Shown: positions 1 to 10,200 of the stretch, one piece after another
Layout of the letters: every line of letters begins with the position of its first letter
Numbering within the stretch: position 1 is the stretch's first letter
Source of the DNA: Belliella kenyensis
Lineage (GTDB): Bacteria; Bacteroidota; Bacteroidia; Cytophagales; Cyclobacteriaceae
Assembly: GCF_022549675.1 (NCBI RefSeq)
Contig: NZ_JAKZGR010000004.1
Span: 186,001-250,000, forward strand
Direction of reading: 5' to 3'
DNA: 64,000 bases
Notes under the pieces: generated by a model
Databases searched by the model: none
What the model saw: only the letters and a program-made list of their open reading frames with translations
Told to the model about the DNA's origin: nothing
Position numbers and translations under genes: made by a program

Positions 1-933
1 TTCGTAGGTCATGCGGTAGACAATACCCTAGTAGATCCAGACGAATGCTGGCAACCTACTGACTTCTTGCCAGATATGAGCTCACCTGATGCATTTGATC
101 AAGTCAAATTGCTTCAAGAAAGAGCTGCTGGCATTCCTGATACCATCATCACTTCCCTTATCGGAAACATGATCACGGAAGAAGCCCTGCCTAGTTATCA
201 AACTTACTTCAACTTACTGGAAGGTATCAATCCTGAAGGCAACTTACTTAGCCCTTCTGGATGGGTAAGATGGTCAAAAGCTTGGACTGCTGAAGAAAAT
301 AGACATGGCGACTTGCTCAATAAATATCTCTACTTATCTGCAAGAGCTGATATGAAAAAAGTTGAGCAAACCATTCATAGACTAATTTATAACGGCTTCG
401 ATCCAAAGTCAGAAAAAGATCCATATCAAGCGATTATTTATACTTCTTTCCAAGAAAGAGCTACTAAAATATCTCACGTAAATACAGGTAAACTAGCAGA
501 TAAAGCAGGTGATGATGTCTTGTCAAGAATCTGTAAGACCATCGCAGGCGATGAAGCTAGACATGAGAAAGCCTATAAATCGTTCATGTCGGAGATATTC
601 AATATAGACCCAAATGGAGCTATCCTGGCATTTGAAAAAATGATGAGAAAGCAGATAGTCATGCCAGCTGTACTAATGGGAAAAGGTGGATCCAATCCTA
701 CACTGTTTGACCAATTCTCTGCCATCACACAAAAAATTGGTGTGTACACAGGCTGGGATTATGCTAGAATCATAGATCACTTGGTAAAGTTATGGAAAAT
801 AGAATCTCTCACAGGACTAAACGATATGGCTTCCAAAGCTCAAGATTACTTGTCAAACCTTTCTGAAAGATACATGAGATTAGCGGATAGAATGAAAGCT
901 CCTGACGAAGTTCAACTCGCATGGCTTAAGTAA
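1..933 (+). CDS. acyl-[acyl-carrier-protein] desaturase, 5'-truncated by window edge
   Basis: The reading frame is open from base 1, so the start lies outside the window; the first in-frame candidates (TTG at 67, ATG at 76) fall inside conserved sequence and are not starts. The product is a soluble di-iron fatty acid desaturase (plant stearoyl-ACP desaturase type) that introduces a cis double bond into an acyl chain bound to ACP. Visible family signatures are the WxPxDxLP stretch, GNMITEEALP, and the two iron-binding ExxH motifs in EENRHGD and DEARHE, followed by the expected helical C-terminus. It ends 28 bases before a strong terminator, so it appears to be the last gene of its transcript. 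Identification is firm; chain-length and position specificity cannot be read. Confidence 0.93.
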   Translation, partial: FVGHAVDNTLVDPDECWQPTDFLPDMSSPDAFDQVKLLQERAAGIPDTIITSLIGNMITEEALPSYQTYFNLLEGINPEGNLLSPSGWVRWSKAWTAEENRHGDLLNKYLYLSARADMKKVEQTIHRLIYNGFDPKSEKDPYQAIIYTSFQERATKISHVNTGKLADKAGDDVLSRICKTIAGDEARHEKAYKSFMSEIFNIDPNGAILAFEKMMRKQIVMPAVLMGKGGSNPTLFDQFSAITQKIGVYTGWDYARIIDHLVKLWKIESLTGLNDMASKAQDYLSNLSERYMRLADRMKAPDEVQLAWLK

Positions 934-960
934 TATCGATTCTTAATCAAATATCCCTAA

Positions 961-992
961 AAATACCGATGATACTCATCGGTATTTTTTTT
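961..992 (+). terminator. intrinsic terminator after the desaturase gene
   Basis: A perfect 12-bp stem (AAATACCGATGA with TCATCGGTATTT, loop TAC) is followed by a run of T. It lies 28 bases after the desaturase stop codon and before the pirin gene. Confidence 0.85.
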
Positions 993-1053
993 ATCCAAAT
1001 AGGAACAAATTTACCATAATTTACATTACATGTATATACATTAATTACAAGCT

Positions 1054-1908
1054 ATGAGAACGATCAAAAACATACATGCTGCTTCATATCACCCAATCGC
1101 TGACCTTATTACTTACAACCCATTACCTTCAGCAAAACTTTCCCAAATTGACCCATTTATATTCTTGAATCATCATGGTCACCAAACTTACCCCAAAAAC
1201 AACCACGGGCTGCCATTTGGCCCTCATCCTCATAGAGGCATGGAGACGGTGACATTTATCCTTGAAGGTGATATCATGCACAAAGACTCTGGTGGACATG
1301 AGTCTGTAATCGAAGCCGGAGGTGTACAATGGATGACCGCAGGAAGTGGACTGATACATGCTGAAGTGAGCTCTGATAAATTTAAGAAAGAAGGAGGTGA
1401 TTTAGAAATATTGCAATTGTGGGTCAACCTACCAGCAAAGTATAAAATGACCAAGCCAAGGTATTTGGGTCTTCAAAAAGATGAAATCACAAACTTCAAG
1501 CTCGACGAAGGCAAAGTAAATGTACAACTGATAGCTGGTGAATGGGAAGAGAAAAAAGGTTCTTTCGAAACCCTCTCTCCCATTACGATGAGTACCATAC
1601 ATATGAATACTGGTGGAAGATTTACCAAAAATATCCCTCAAGAAGAAAACATTTTTTTCTATGTCGTAAAAGGCACAGTCAAAGTAAATGGGGAGCTTAT
1701 AAAGTATAGAAATCTTGTGGAATTCAATCAGGAAGGTGAAGCTGTGAATGTAGAAGCTACAGAAGACGCCATCATTATACTTGGCCATGCACTACCTTTC
1801 AACGAACCTATGGTAGCTCAAGGTCCCTTTGTGATGAATACACAGCAAGAGATCCTGCAAGCATATCAGGATTATCAAGCTGGTAAATTCGGTACTTGGA
1901 ATCACTAA
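1054..1908 (+). CDS. pirin family protein (bicupin)
   Basis: A 284-residue protein with the pirin N-terminal cupin and the pirin C-terminal domain. The N-terminal metal site is intact: His58 and His60 in HPHRGMETVTF, and His102 and Glu104 in GLIHAE, matching the His/His/His/Glu iron ligands of human pirin and of E. coli YhhW. YhhW has quercetin 2,3-dioxygenase activity in vitro, but the physiological role of most bacterial pirins is unknown, so no substrate is assigned. It is a single-gene unit, isolated by terminators on both sides. Length is typical of the family. Confidence 0.92.
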   Translation: MRTIKNIHAASYHPIADLITYNPLPSAKLSQIDPFIFLNHHGHQTYPKNNHGLPFGPHPHRGMETVTFILEGDIMHKDSGGHESVIEAGGVQWMTAGSGLIHAEVSSDKFKKEGGDLEILQLWVNLPAKYKMTKPRYLGLQKDEITNFKLDEGKVNVQLIAGEWEEKKGSFETLSPITMSTIHMNTGGRFTKNIPQEENIFFYVVKGTVKVNGELIKYRNLVEFNQEGEAVNVEATEDAIIILGHALPFNEPMVAQGPFVMNTQQEILQAYQDYQAGKFGTWNH

Positions 1909-1944
1909 TTGTATTTTGAGCTGGATAAGGGTATTTTAAAAAAC

Positions 1945-1989
1945 AAAACCATTGGAGATAAGTAATGCTTCAATGGTTTTAATTTTTTT
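1945..1989. terminator. probable bidirectional terminator between pirin and the DUF2520 gene
   Basis: A 10-bp perfect stem (AAAACCATTG with CAATGGTTTT) lies between two convergent genes. It has T-rich sequence on the 3' side in both directions, so it can serve the pirin gene on plus and the DUF2520 gene on minus. Confidence 0.75.
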
Positions 1990-2049
1990 AGTAAACATAA
2001 CAACACTTCTTGTATCTACATCGATAAGATCAGTGTCAAAAATACTTTA

Positions 2050-2826
2050 TCAATTCACATCAATGATATCCTGCGAAATCAGTCGATATATTTCGGCTAC
2101 TTGCTCGTTGTAATTCAAGAATTGAAAATGATTATCAAGTGTATTATAATCTCCACGGATTGCAGGGCCAGTTTGAGCACGTTTGGCTCCTATCTCTAAG
2201 CTTTTGCTGATTGACTCGATGATCAGTGGCTTGAGCATTTCAAAATCCAAGCCTTGTCTACCCATGATCTCTTCTGATAGGCGAAGCATATGATTGGTAA
2301 AGTTACTTGCAAATACGGCCGCAACATGAAGAGCCAGCCTATCTTTAGATTTGACCACATATACTTGGTCTGACAGACTTTTAGCCACCTTTTTCAAATG
2401 TTGCAAGGTCTCTTGATCTTCTGACTCCACTAGAAATGGGACATCATCAAAGTCTATCTCTCTTCCTTTGGAAAAAGTCTGTAAAGGATAGAGGATACCT
2501 GTATAGGAAGCTGAACTATACCCCAATATACTCAAAGGCACTGTGCCAGAGGTATGGACTAGAATACTACCTTCTGGCAAGATGATCTCATCTGCAATCT
2601 CGGAAATCGCACTATCGCTCACAGCTAAGATGAAAAGCTTTGCTTCACTTTCGGAAAAATCAAGATCATCTTTGGCTTCTGCTACATATACTTTGTCACA
2701 GACTTTGGATGCTGATAGTAGATCTCTACCATATACCTCAGTGACCGTATGACCAGCATGCTCTAGCGCTGGTACGAGGTGAGTAGCCACATTTCCAGTA
2801 CCCAATACAGCTATCTTATAGTTCAT
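2050..2826 (-). CDS. Rossmann-fold protein with C-terminal DUF2520
   Basis: A 258-residue protein. The N-terminus carries a dinucleotide-binding Rossmann fold (VLGTGNVATHL, residues 6-16), followed by the HTSGTVPLSIL segment and a helical C-terminal domain with LHVAAVFASNFTNHML, as in the Rossmann-like/DUF2520 family. The family resembles ketopantoate reductase and 6-phosphogluconate dehydrogenase in fold, so an NAD(P)-dependent oxidoreductase is likely, but the substrate is unknown. It lies 26 bases downstream of ccmF in the same direction and may be the last gene of that transcript. Confidence 0.85.
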   Translation of the reverse strand: MNYKIAVLGTGNVATHLVPALEHAGHTVTEVYGRDLLSASKVCDKVYVAEAKDDLDFSESEAKLFILAVSDSAISEIADEIILPEGSILVHTSGTVPLSILGYSSASYTGILYPLQTFSKGREIDFDDVPFLVESEDQETLQHLKKVAKSLSDQVYVVKSKDRLALHVAAVFASNFTNHMLRLSEEIMGRQGLDFEMLKPLIIESISKSLEIGAKRAQTGPAIRGDYNTLDNHFQFLNYNEQVAEIYRLISQDIIDVN

Positions 2827-2852
2827 CCTGAAAGATAAAGAATATAACCTTA

Positions 2853-5381
2853 CTATTCCACCCCTTTGTCTCGCATCTTCGAAAACTCATCATACCTTCT
2901 GTATATTGCTACACAGAATCCAATGAGCATGATAATGGTACCTGCCCAAAGTATGTTGATCTGAGGCTTGATCATTGCCTTGAGTACGACGTAATCCTTT
3001 TGAGTCCTATTTACGGTAAAGATAAACTTGTTCTCCTCAGGAATGATGTTGGTCAGCTCTACTTTCACACCGAGTTCATCATCGATCACTGGGATTCTGC
3101 CTACCTGATTGTTTCGGATGATAAATATAGGCTCTAGAACTTTCTCTACATCGTAATCTTGCACTACAAGCCTAGCCTTTACTGCAACATCACCATCAAA
3201 AAGCTGCATACCATCCAATTCAGTGACCACATCTGCGCTTTCGAGCTTAGTCACCATGTCTGAGATATGCACCAGTTCTCCTGGAGATACTTCATAAGTT
3301 TCATCCTCTCTCCACTCTGGATCTTCAAGATCACTGATCACCGATACGAAGGTATATAGATCTTTGTCAAGAAATCTCCTTGAATCTGGAGAAGAAAGTA
3401 ATCCCATAGATGAATTGTATTGTGCCATTGGGCTTAGCGAAAACTTAAATTCATCTTCTTGATAGTAATCGATTTTGAAGTAATCGTTTTCTTCTAGCAC
3501 AATATCTACAAACTCACCCTCTCTGTGGTAAGTCTTTCCGTTCACAACTATATCAGCTAAAGCTATGGCTTGATTGACTTGTTCTGTTGGCTTGAGCAGC
3601 TTAGCATAGACAAGTCCTGGCACACCTACAACTTTCTTCTGTCTTCCTCTGTAAATGGCTGTGTACTCTTTGATTTGTGTTGGTTTATTGATCCATAGCA
3701 AGGCATGCTCCTTGTTCACTTCATCTTCGAAATCATTTCTGTATGTCAATCCTGACAAATTTTGAGAGATGACTTGCGAGTATCCAGAGGAAAACATCAC
3801 CCCTATCAATATCATTCCAAGACCTATATGTGCCAATGAACCTCCTGCAAGCTTAAATGTAGACTTTTTGAGCAACTTACTCAAGATCGTGGCATTGGCA
3901 ACAATCGTGAAAGTACCTGCCATCACGACCACCATGTAGCTTACATTGTACACTTTGCCCAAGACAATAATCCCTGCTGAAAGCAATACAGAAATGACAT
4001 ATGGAGTGACTAGTGTCTCTTTCAATGTCTTTGCATCCATCTTTTTCCACCAAAAAAACTGACCCACAGCTGTCAATAAAGCTAGGACAACGGCAAACCA
4101 CAACTGAAACTTGGTATAGAAACCTACTTGATCGGCTGGAGGTGCCATATTTGATATACCACCGAAGCTTTCCACTATTGCATTCCATACAGGAATAGAC
4201 GTAGGAAGAATGACTTGAAATGCCATAAGCCCTAAAGTGGTCGCTCCTATAAATATCCAAAACTCTCTTGAATAGACTGAAGCTTCCCTTTCCGAGCTTG
4301 GTATATGCTTCCAAGACCTTACGGCCAAGAAAATAGCCATAGCCAAAAAGAACAGCATGTATATCAACAATTGACCTGACAAACCCAAGTCAGTAAAAGA
4401 GTGTACAGACGAATCACCTAAGACTCCACTTCTTACCAAAAATGTAGCATAAAGCACAAGGATAAAAGAGGAAATTACGAGTACAATGGAGGTCTTCAGT
4501 GCTGTAGCACTTTTCTTGTATGTAATCATGGTGTGAATCCCTGCCACTAAAATCAACCACGGAACATAGACGGCATTCTCTACTGGATCCCAGTTCCAAT
4601 ACCCACCAAAGTTCAGGGTAACATAAGCCCAATAAGCACCCATGATGATTCCCATTCCTAAGATCATGGCAGAGAAAATCGCCCATGGTAAAGCTGGTCG
4701 AATCCACTCAGCATATCGCTTTGTGGCCAAGCCTGCCATAAGAAATGCAAAAGGCACTAAGGTACTCGCATAGCCCAAAAACAAAGTGGGAGGATGAATG
4801 ACCATCCAAATGTTCTGCAGTAGCGGGTTCAGTCCTGTTCCATCTTCTGGAACAAAGTCAGGGTTGATCTGGAAGATCGGAGCAGAGACTGCATCTCTCA
4901 GTAAAATGAATGGAGAGCTACCAATCTTCAAATCTCCAATCACAACGCCTAATATCATGGAAACCAAAAATGCTTGCACCAAAGCAAAAACAATCATCAC
5001 AGGTCCTTCCCAAGCTTTGTTGGTATGTATGACTACCAAGCCTAGCACCACATTCCAGAAGATCCAAAGAATAAATGCTCCTTCTTGCCCCTCCCAAAAA
5101 CTAGAGATCATATAGTGAACAGGAAGCGCCGAGGAGGAGTGCGAATAGGCATAAAAATACTCGAATCTGTGATTGTAAATAATTTCAAAGAGTGAAATCG
5201 CTACAGTCACAGATGCTACTGAGTGTATGTAAAACATTACGCGACTAAAATTTCTCCAGTTGGCTTTGTCAAGCTCATTTGCTTGATAGTATTTATAATA
5301 AGAGAAGGCCGTAAGCACTGCACTTACAAAAGCAAGTATAGTAGCCATATGACCTAAATTACCCACAAAGGTATTAATCAT
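2853..5381 (-). CDS. ccmF: cytochrome c heme lyase-type protein CcmF
   Basis: An 842-residue polytopic inner-membrane protein of the heme-handling CcmF/CcsA superfamily. The WWD signature is present as FGGYWNWDPVENAVYVPW at about residues 257-274, preceded by the WMVIHPPTLFLGY segment with a conserved heme-ligand-type histidine. Many hydrophobic segments run from residue 1 to about 520, then a large, presumably periplasmic domain and a last membrane helix near residue 805. CcmF takes heme from CcmE and attaches it to the CxxCH motif of apocytochrome c. It is larger than the Proteobacterial protein (about 650 residues), with an extended soluble part after the last conserved helices. It is co-directional with ccmE, ccmD and ccmC just upstream. 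Confidence 0.93.
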   Translation of the reverse strand: MINTFVGNLGHMATILAFVSAVLTAFSYYKYYQANELDKANWRNFSRVMFYIHSVASVTVAISLFEIIYNHRFEYFYAYSHSSSALPVHYMISSFWEGQEGAFILWIFWNVVLGLVVIHTNKAWEGPVMIVFALVQAFLVSMILGVVIGDLKIGSSPFILLRDAVSAPIFQINPDFVPEDGTGLNPLLQNIWMVIHPPTLFLGYASTLVPFAFLMAGLATKRYAEWIRPALPWAIFSAMILGMGIIMGAYWAYVTLNFGGYWNWDPVENAVYVPWLILVAGIHTMITYKKSATALKTSIVLVISSFILVLYATFLVRSGVLGDSSVHSFTDLGLSGQLLIYMLFFLAMAIFLAVRSWKHIPSSEREASVYSREFWIFIGATTLGLMAFQVILPTSIPVWNAIVESFGGISNMAPPADQVGFYTKFQLWFAVVLALLTAVGQFFWWKKMDAKTLKETLVTPYVISVLLSAGIIVLGKVYNVSYMVVVMAGTFTIVANATILSKLLKKSTFKLAGGSLAHIGLGMILIGVMFSSGYSQVISQNLSGLTYRNDFEDEVNKEHALLWINKPTQIKEYTAIYRGRQKKVVGVPGLVYAKLLKPTEQVNQAIALADIVVNGKTYHREGEFVDIVLEENDYFKIDYYQEDEFKFSLSPMAQYNSSMGLLSSPDSRRFLDKDLYTFVSVISDLEDPEWREDETYEVSPGELVHISDMVTKLESADVVTELDGMQLFDGDVAVKARLVVQDYDVEKVLEPIFIIRNNQVGRIPVIDDELGVKVELTNIIPEENKFIFTVNRTQKDYVVLKAMIKPQINILWAGTIIMLIGFCVAIYRRYDEFSKMRDKGVE

Positions 5382-5400
5382 AATTTCTAAATTTTCAGAT

Positions 5401-5817
5401 TTACATTCCCGCCGTGCTCACCTCGTTTTCTTGATATTTGGATGGACATTTCATCAAGATTTTGTCTGCCATGAATATCTCATCATTTTTGTAGCCTCCT
5501 ATCACGACTACTTGTTCTGACCTGTGAAAATCAGCTGGCACAGGTTCATTGTAAAAAACGCGCTGTTCGGTTCCGTCATTATCGACCATCAAAAAATAAA
5601 AAGATGTCTTATCTTCATTCACTTCAATTCCTTCTACTGCGCCAGAAGCGTTCTTTTTAAGTTGCCCCACTACATGTATAGCTTTGTCTTCTCCTTTTGC
5701 CTTCATCGCTTTGGCTGTGGCAAAGCTTTCGTATGTACTTGCATCACCCAGCATAGAAATAATAATGACTATGGCTATAGCTATAACTCCCAGTCCTAAT
5801 ATATGTCCCTTTTTCAT
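5401..5817 (-). CDS. ccmE: heme chaperone CcmE with Cys in place of the heme-binding His
   Basis: A 138-residue protein: a signal anchor (residues about 5-23) and a periplasmic OB-fold domain (VGQLKKNASG, FYFLMVDNDG, VVVIGGYKN). CcmE carries heme from CcmC to CcmF through a covalent bond. In E. coli the attachment motif is HxxxY. Here the aligned motif, KCPSKY, has Cys124 and Tyr128, that is CxxxY (Cys codon at 5448-5446). This variant is known from other lineages, so the protein is probably active but uses a different heme ligand. It sits 19 bases upstream of ccmF. Confidence 0.92.
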   Translation of the reverse strand: MKKGHILGLGVIAIAIVIIISMLGDASTYESFATAKAMKAKGEDKAIHVVGQLKKNASGAVEGIEVNEDKTSFYFLMVDNDGTEQRVFYNEPVPADFHRSEQVVVIGGYKNDEIFMADKILMKCPSKYQENEVSTAGM

Positions 5818-5841
5818 ATTGAAAATGATCTTTAATTGAAT

Positions 5842-6090
5842 TTACTTCCCCTCCTGTACCAATTTTTCCAATCTAGCGATCTTACGATCAGTACTTATGA
5901 TATAAACCAAGATTCCACCGAAAACAATCCCAATTATCCCCACTAATACGTAAATTTTCCCTTCCGAGCGCATTACGTCTGCCATTTCTATACTGGAATT
6001 TTGATAATCTTCTTCGGTGATTGCTATTTTTTCCTGAGCCATACCTTGCAAGCTGACCAAGAAAAACAAGATTACTATTAACTTCTTCAT
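5842..6090 (-). CDS. ccmD: CcmD-like small membrane protein
   Basis: An 82-residue protein with an N-terminal hydrophobic signal (MKKLIVILFFLVSLQGMAQ), a short polar part, one membrane helix (about residues 47-66) and a charged cytoplasmic tail (STDRKIARLEKL). Size, topology and position between ccmC and ccmE fit CcmD, the small helper that releases holo-CcmE from the CcmABC complex; sequence similarity alone is weak, so the name rests on context. Its start overlaps the stop of ccmC by four bases (ATGA, 6087-6090), a sign of translational coupling. Unlike classic CcmD it has an apparent cleavable signal peptide. Confidence 0.75.
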   Translation of the reverse strand: MKKLIVILFFLVSLQGMAQEKIAITEEDYQNSSIEMADVMRSEGKIYVLVGIIGIVFGGILVYIISTDRKIARLEKLVQEGK

Positions 6091-6767
6091 GATACTTGAT
6101 TTATCAATTTATCTTCAATTCTTCTCTCAATTCTTTTTAACCTTACCCTGATCAAACTCATCCATGTGCCCAAAAGAGTCCATCCAATTACCGCTGGATA
6201 GAAAACCATACGAAGATTGCTATCCATATCGTAGGCATTGAAGCCTGGATTTCCTCCATTGCCTGGATGTAAGCTATCTGTAAGTCTTGGCAAAACGAAT
6301 ATTAGGGGTATAAATGCTGCAAATGCAAAAATATTGTATACTCCACCTATCCTAGCCCTTTGCTGTACATCTGTAAGAGAATTGCGTAAGATCAAGTAAG
6401 CAAAGTACATTAGCAAACCTATCGCTGAGGCATTTTGTTTGGGATCTCCACTCCAGTAATCTCCCCATGTAAATTTGGCCCATAGCATGCCTGTGACTAT
6501 ACCTAATACACCAAATAAAATGGCTGCATTGGTGAATTCTATCGCAATATCATCATGACGGAGATCATTGGTGCGAAGGTACTTGATGCTGTATATTACT
6601 GCCACGACTAGCATGATGATCATCCCAAACCACATGGTGACATGAAAGTATAAAGCTCTTATGGTTTCGTTAAGAATAGGTAGTCTCGGAACGTCTAATA
6701 CTAGACCCCCAATGATGGTGTAGGCCAACAATAATATGGTCAAAATTTTCCACCAGCTAAATTTCAT
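6087..6767 (-). CDS. ccmC: heme handling/export protein CcmC
   Basis: A 226-residue protein with six predicted membrane helices. Family features are the two conserved His regions (LYFHVTMWF, about residue 42, and LTDSLHPGNGG, about residue 187) and a tryptophan-rich WWD-type loop, WGDYWSGDPKQNAS, at about residues 106-119. CcmC delivers heme to CcmE. The gene is the first of the minus-strand run ccmC-ccmD-ccmE-ccmF. CcmB, which would normally sit next to it, is found about 6.4 kb away at 13214, beyond a type IX secretion gene pair; no ccmA is in the window. Confidence 0.92.
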   Translation of the reverse strand: MKFSWWKILTILLLAYTIIGGLVLDVPRLPILNETIRALYFHVTMWFGMIIMLVVAVIYSIKYLRTNDLRHDDIAIEFTNAAILFGVLGIVTGMLWAKFTWGDYWSGDPKQNASAIGLLMYFAYLILRNSLTDVQQRARIGGVYNIFAFAAFIPLIFVLPRLTDSLHPGNGGNPGFNAYDMDSNLRMVFYPAVIGWTLLGTWMSLIRVRLKRIERRIEDKLINQVS

Positions 6768-7209
6768 GTGTTAATATTTATCTTTATTTGATTTTTAAGT
6801 CTAAGCTGAATTCACTTCAAAAAAGACTTGCAAACAGAACGACACTACTTTGAAAGGCTTTACAGTAAGAAAAAGCCCAGCAAAAGGCTCAAGTATTTAC
6901 ATCTACCTCTAGCATTTCGAGTGCAAAAATAAGGTATAACTTCCTGATTCTTGCCTTTTTTATGAGATATTTGAAAAGCCTTGCCTGCTGAAAAAATAAA
7001 GCAATATTGAATTTTAAGAATACAAAATTCAGATTGGCTAGAATCTACTGATTCAATAATATATTCTTCTAAATCACCAATTATGACCAAAGTTTACCAC
7101 TTTTTTAGGTTTTCCATGGAATTAAAAAACTAATTTTTAATATTTACAAATCTGTAAACATCAGATACTTAACACCCTTTTGTACCATATTTTTACCTCA
7201 GATTAATCT
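6768..7209. other. divergent intergenic region between ccmC and the PKD protein gene
   Basis: A 442-base AT-rich region that must hold the promoters of both ccmC (minus) and the giant PKD gene (plus). A small inverted repeat, TTTACA-AATC-TGTAAA (7143-7158), is a possible operator. A 76-codon minus-strand open frame at 6860-7090 shows no family features and is not called. No clear consensus promoter was found. Confidence 0.5.
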
Positions 7210-10200
7210 ATGAATCAAGCTTTTACCAAAAGAAACATTCTATTTCTTGGATTAATGCTGTTTTCTATCTTTTCGTTTCAGCTAATGGCGTTAAAAGTTG
7301 GTCAAAAAGCTAATCTACCTTTAAGCCTAGAAGTTGATTTCGACTTTACCCATTCAAACACTTGTGGAAATCAAACAGTCCGATTTTTTCACAGATCTCC
7401 TTTGGGCACTCAATTGTCATACGCTTGGAACTTTGGAGATGGTAATGTATCAGATCAAAGAAACCCTACTCACACCTATAACATCGTAGGTATCGGAACA
7501 CAAACCGTTTCTGTAAGCTTGACTGTAACAGATGAAGAGGGTAATACTGGCACCCGCATCCAAACCCTGGAGATACAAAGAATCCCCAGCTTAGACATGA
7601 GTGCTGATTCTAATATTGTCACCTTTGACAATATCACCTACTTCGTCATGTGCGAAAATAGTAATTCAACTTTTACATTTTACAATACTTCAAGTACCGC
7701 CCTCAACAATGAAACGTACACCATCGACTGGGGCGATGGATCTCCTCTGGCAACTTTACAAAACTGGAGTGAACTTAGTCATACCTATCCCATGGGAATT
7801 TATGACATAACTTACTCTATAACATCATCCACTGGCTGCACAGCGACGAAGAAATATGGTGTTTTTGTAGGAGGAAATCCTGCTGTAGGTCTAGGAAATC
7901 CAGGTAATACCAATGTCTGTACAGGGTCTTCAATAACCTTCCCCATATCTGGTACTGATAACAACCCAATAGGAACACGGTATATTGTGACCTTTTCAGA
8001 TGATCCTAGCAATCCACAGATTTTCCAACATCCTGCCCCCAAATCTGTAACGCATACCTTTGAACGCGGATCTTGCAATGAAAATTCTAACAGCTTGTTC
8101 CCTAACTCTTTCTTTGTCACTATAGTAGCAGAAAACCCATGCTCTGGATCTCTTGCTACAGTAGTCCCAATTTACGTATCTGGAACCCCAGCACCTGAAA
8201 TTCACATTCCAAACGATGTGTTGTGTGTAAATAATGGTGTCAACATCTCCAATATTTCACGATCTGGAGACGATATAAGCACCAATGGACAATGCTCAAG
8301 ACCAAAGAATGTATGGGAAATAACTCCTTCTACAGGATGGAGTCTATCCAGTGGATCAATGGGAAGTATGATCAATCCAAATTCCGTAAACTCATGGGTA
8401 AGTGGTACTGAAAATATCCAACCCTTGTTCACCGAGCCAGGTACATATACGATTAAACTGACCACAGGAAATAGATGCGGAAGTGAAGTAACAGAGAAAA
8501 CCATTTGTGTACTTCCCACTCCTGAACCCAAGTTCGAAATAGAGCAAAATAACCAATGTGGACCATCCACGGTCAAATTAAAAAATATTTCCAATGTACT
8601 AGAGCTTTGCGAAAATGACATGTTCACTTGGTCTATTTCCCAATCAAGAGGATGTGGTGTAAATGCAACCTGGTCATATACCACTGGAAATGACAGTTCT
8701 CCTGAGGCAGAAATCGAATTCAATAGCCCAGGTGAATACAGTATCACACTAAATGCAGTAAGCTCTTGTGGCGTCTATCGAGAAACTAAGAGTGTGGTAA
8801 TCGCTGCCGCTCCCACAGTAAATCTCAACTTGCCTCAAAGTATATGTGGCTCATCGCCAATCAGACCATCTGCCTCTGTAGCCTCTTGTGGGGATGAGCA
8901 GACATCATACTTGTGGACATTCGAAGACGGGACTCCGTCCTCCTCATCTTCTATGATACCTGGAGAAGTTACCTTTACTGGATCTGGAACGAAGAAAGTT
9001 ACACTTGCAGTCACAAATATTTGTGGTACCACCGAGATCACTCAGGAGATCACAATCAATGATTATCCCATTCTCGATCTGGGAGAAGATATAGAAGCAT
9101 GCTTTGGAGAAACTATAGCACTAGGTAGTCAGGTTAGCTTTGAAGAAAATCATACGTATAGATGGTCGTCTTCTCCTTATGTCAACATTTCGAACTTTAA
9201 TATCCATAACCCAACGGCCACACCACAGCAAACTACCACATTCTACCTGCAAGTAACAAACACACGAACAGGCTGTGTCATCTCGGATGAATTTACCGTA
9301 AAAGTAAACCCCGCGCCTTCCATAAGTTTTGATCAAAGCGATCAAAATATATGCTCAGGTGAAACATCTAATCTGGTAAACATCATTACAAATCCAGTAG
9401 GTGAAGATGTAAGCTGGACATTAGCTATTACTGATGTCGAAGGAGTGACTCAGACGACTGGAACTGGCTCTATTCCAGCACAGACCTTGATAAACAAAAC
9501 CGGAACGGTGCAAGAGCTGGTATATACTGCTACTATAGAAGGCCCTTCAGCAGGAGACTGTAGAATCACACCTACTCAATATAAGATCACCGTACACCCA
9601 GAACCTGTTCTTCAGAATGATCAACTGGAAATCTGTAGTGACCAACCAATCAATTATTTTCCTATCTCTGGTATTCAAGGAATGACATATACTTGGACAG
9701 TCGACTCAAATCCGGGAATCATTGGGAGTATCGATCAGTCTATTGGATCTCCAAGTATCAATCAAACTCTTAGAAATATTACAAACACACCACTCAAAGT
9801 TTTATACACAATCACTCCATATTTGAATGATTGCAAAGGAGATGACTTTGAACTTGAGGTTACCATATTGCCTTCTCCATCTGTGAACTTCTCTATTGGC
9901 GAACAAAGTCTTTGTAGTGGCGAAGCCTCCCAAGAAATCCAAATCAGCTCAGACGTCAATGGGGCGGAGTTTTCATGGGAAGCGAAAGCGAATGGGATCG
10001 AAGGAGTAATCCCAAGCGGCACAGGAAACAGGATCCCCATACAGACATTGATTAACAACTCGTCTGCTCCAGTCGTGGTAGAGTACATGGTAATGGCTAG
10101 CACATCCGTTGGAGGAAATTGCTCTGGTGTACCGAGTTCATATAGGATCACAGTGTACCCGAGGCTTTCGATGACTTCCACCATTTCAGACTACTCTGGT

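Noticed and set aside
67..69. TTG as start of the first gene
   Set aside because: The frame is open from base 1 and encodes conserved desaturase sequence (WQPTDFLPD) before this codon, so the start is outside the window.
3877..4314. 145-codon minus-strand open frame inside ccmF
   Set aside because: Alternate-frame shadow of the clear ccmF coding sequence.
6860..7090. 76-codon minus-strand open frame between ccmC and the PKD gene
   Set aside because: No family features; it overlaps a region that must hold promoters for two divergent genes.
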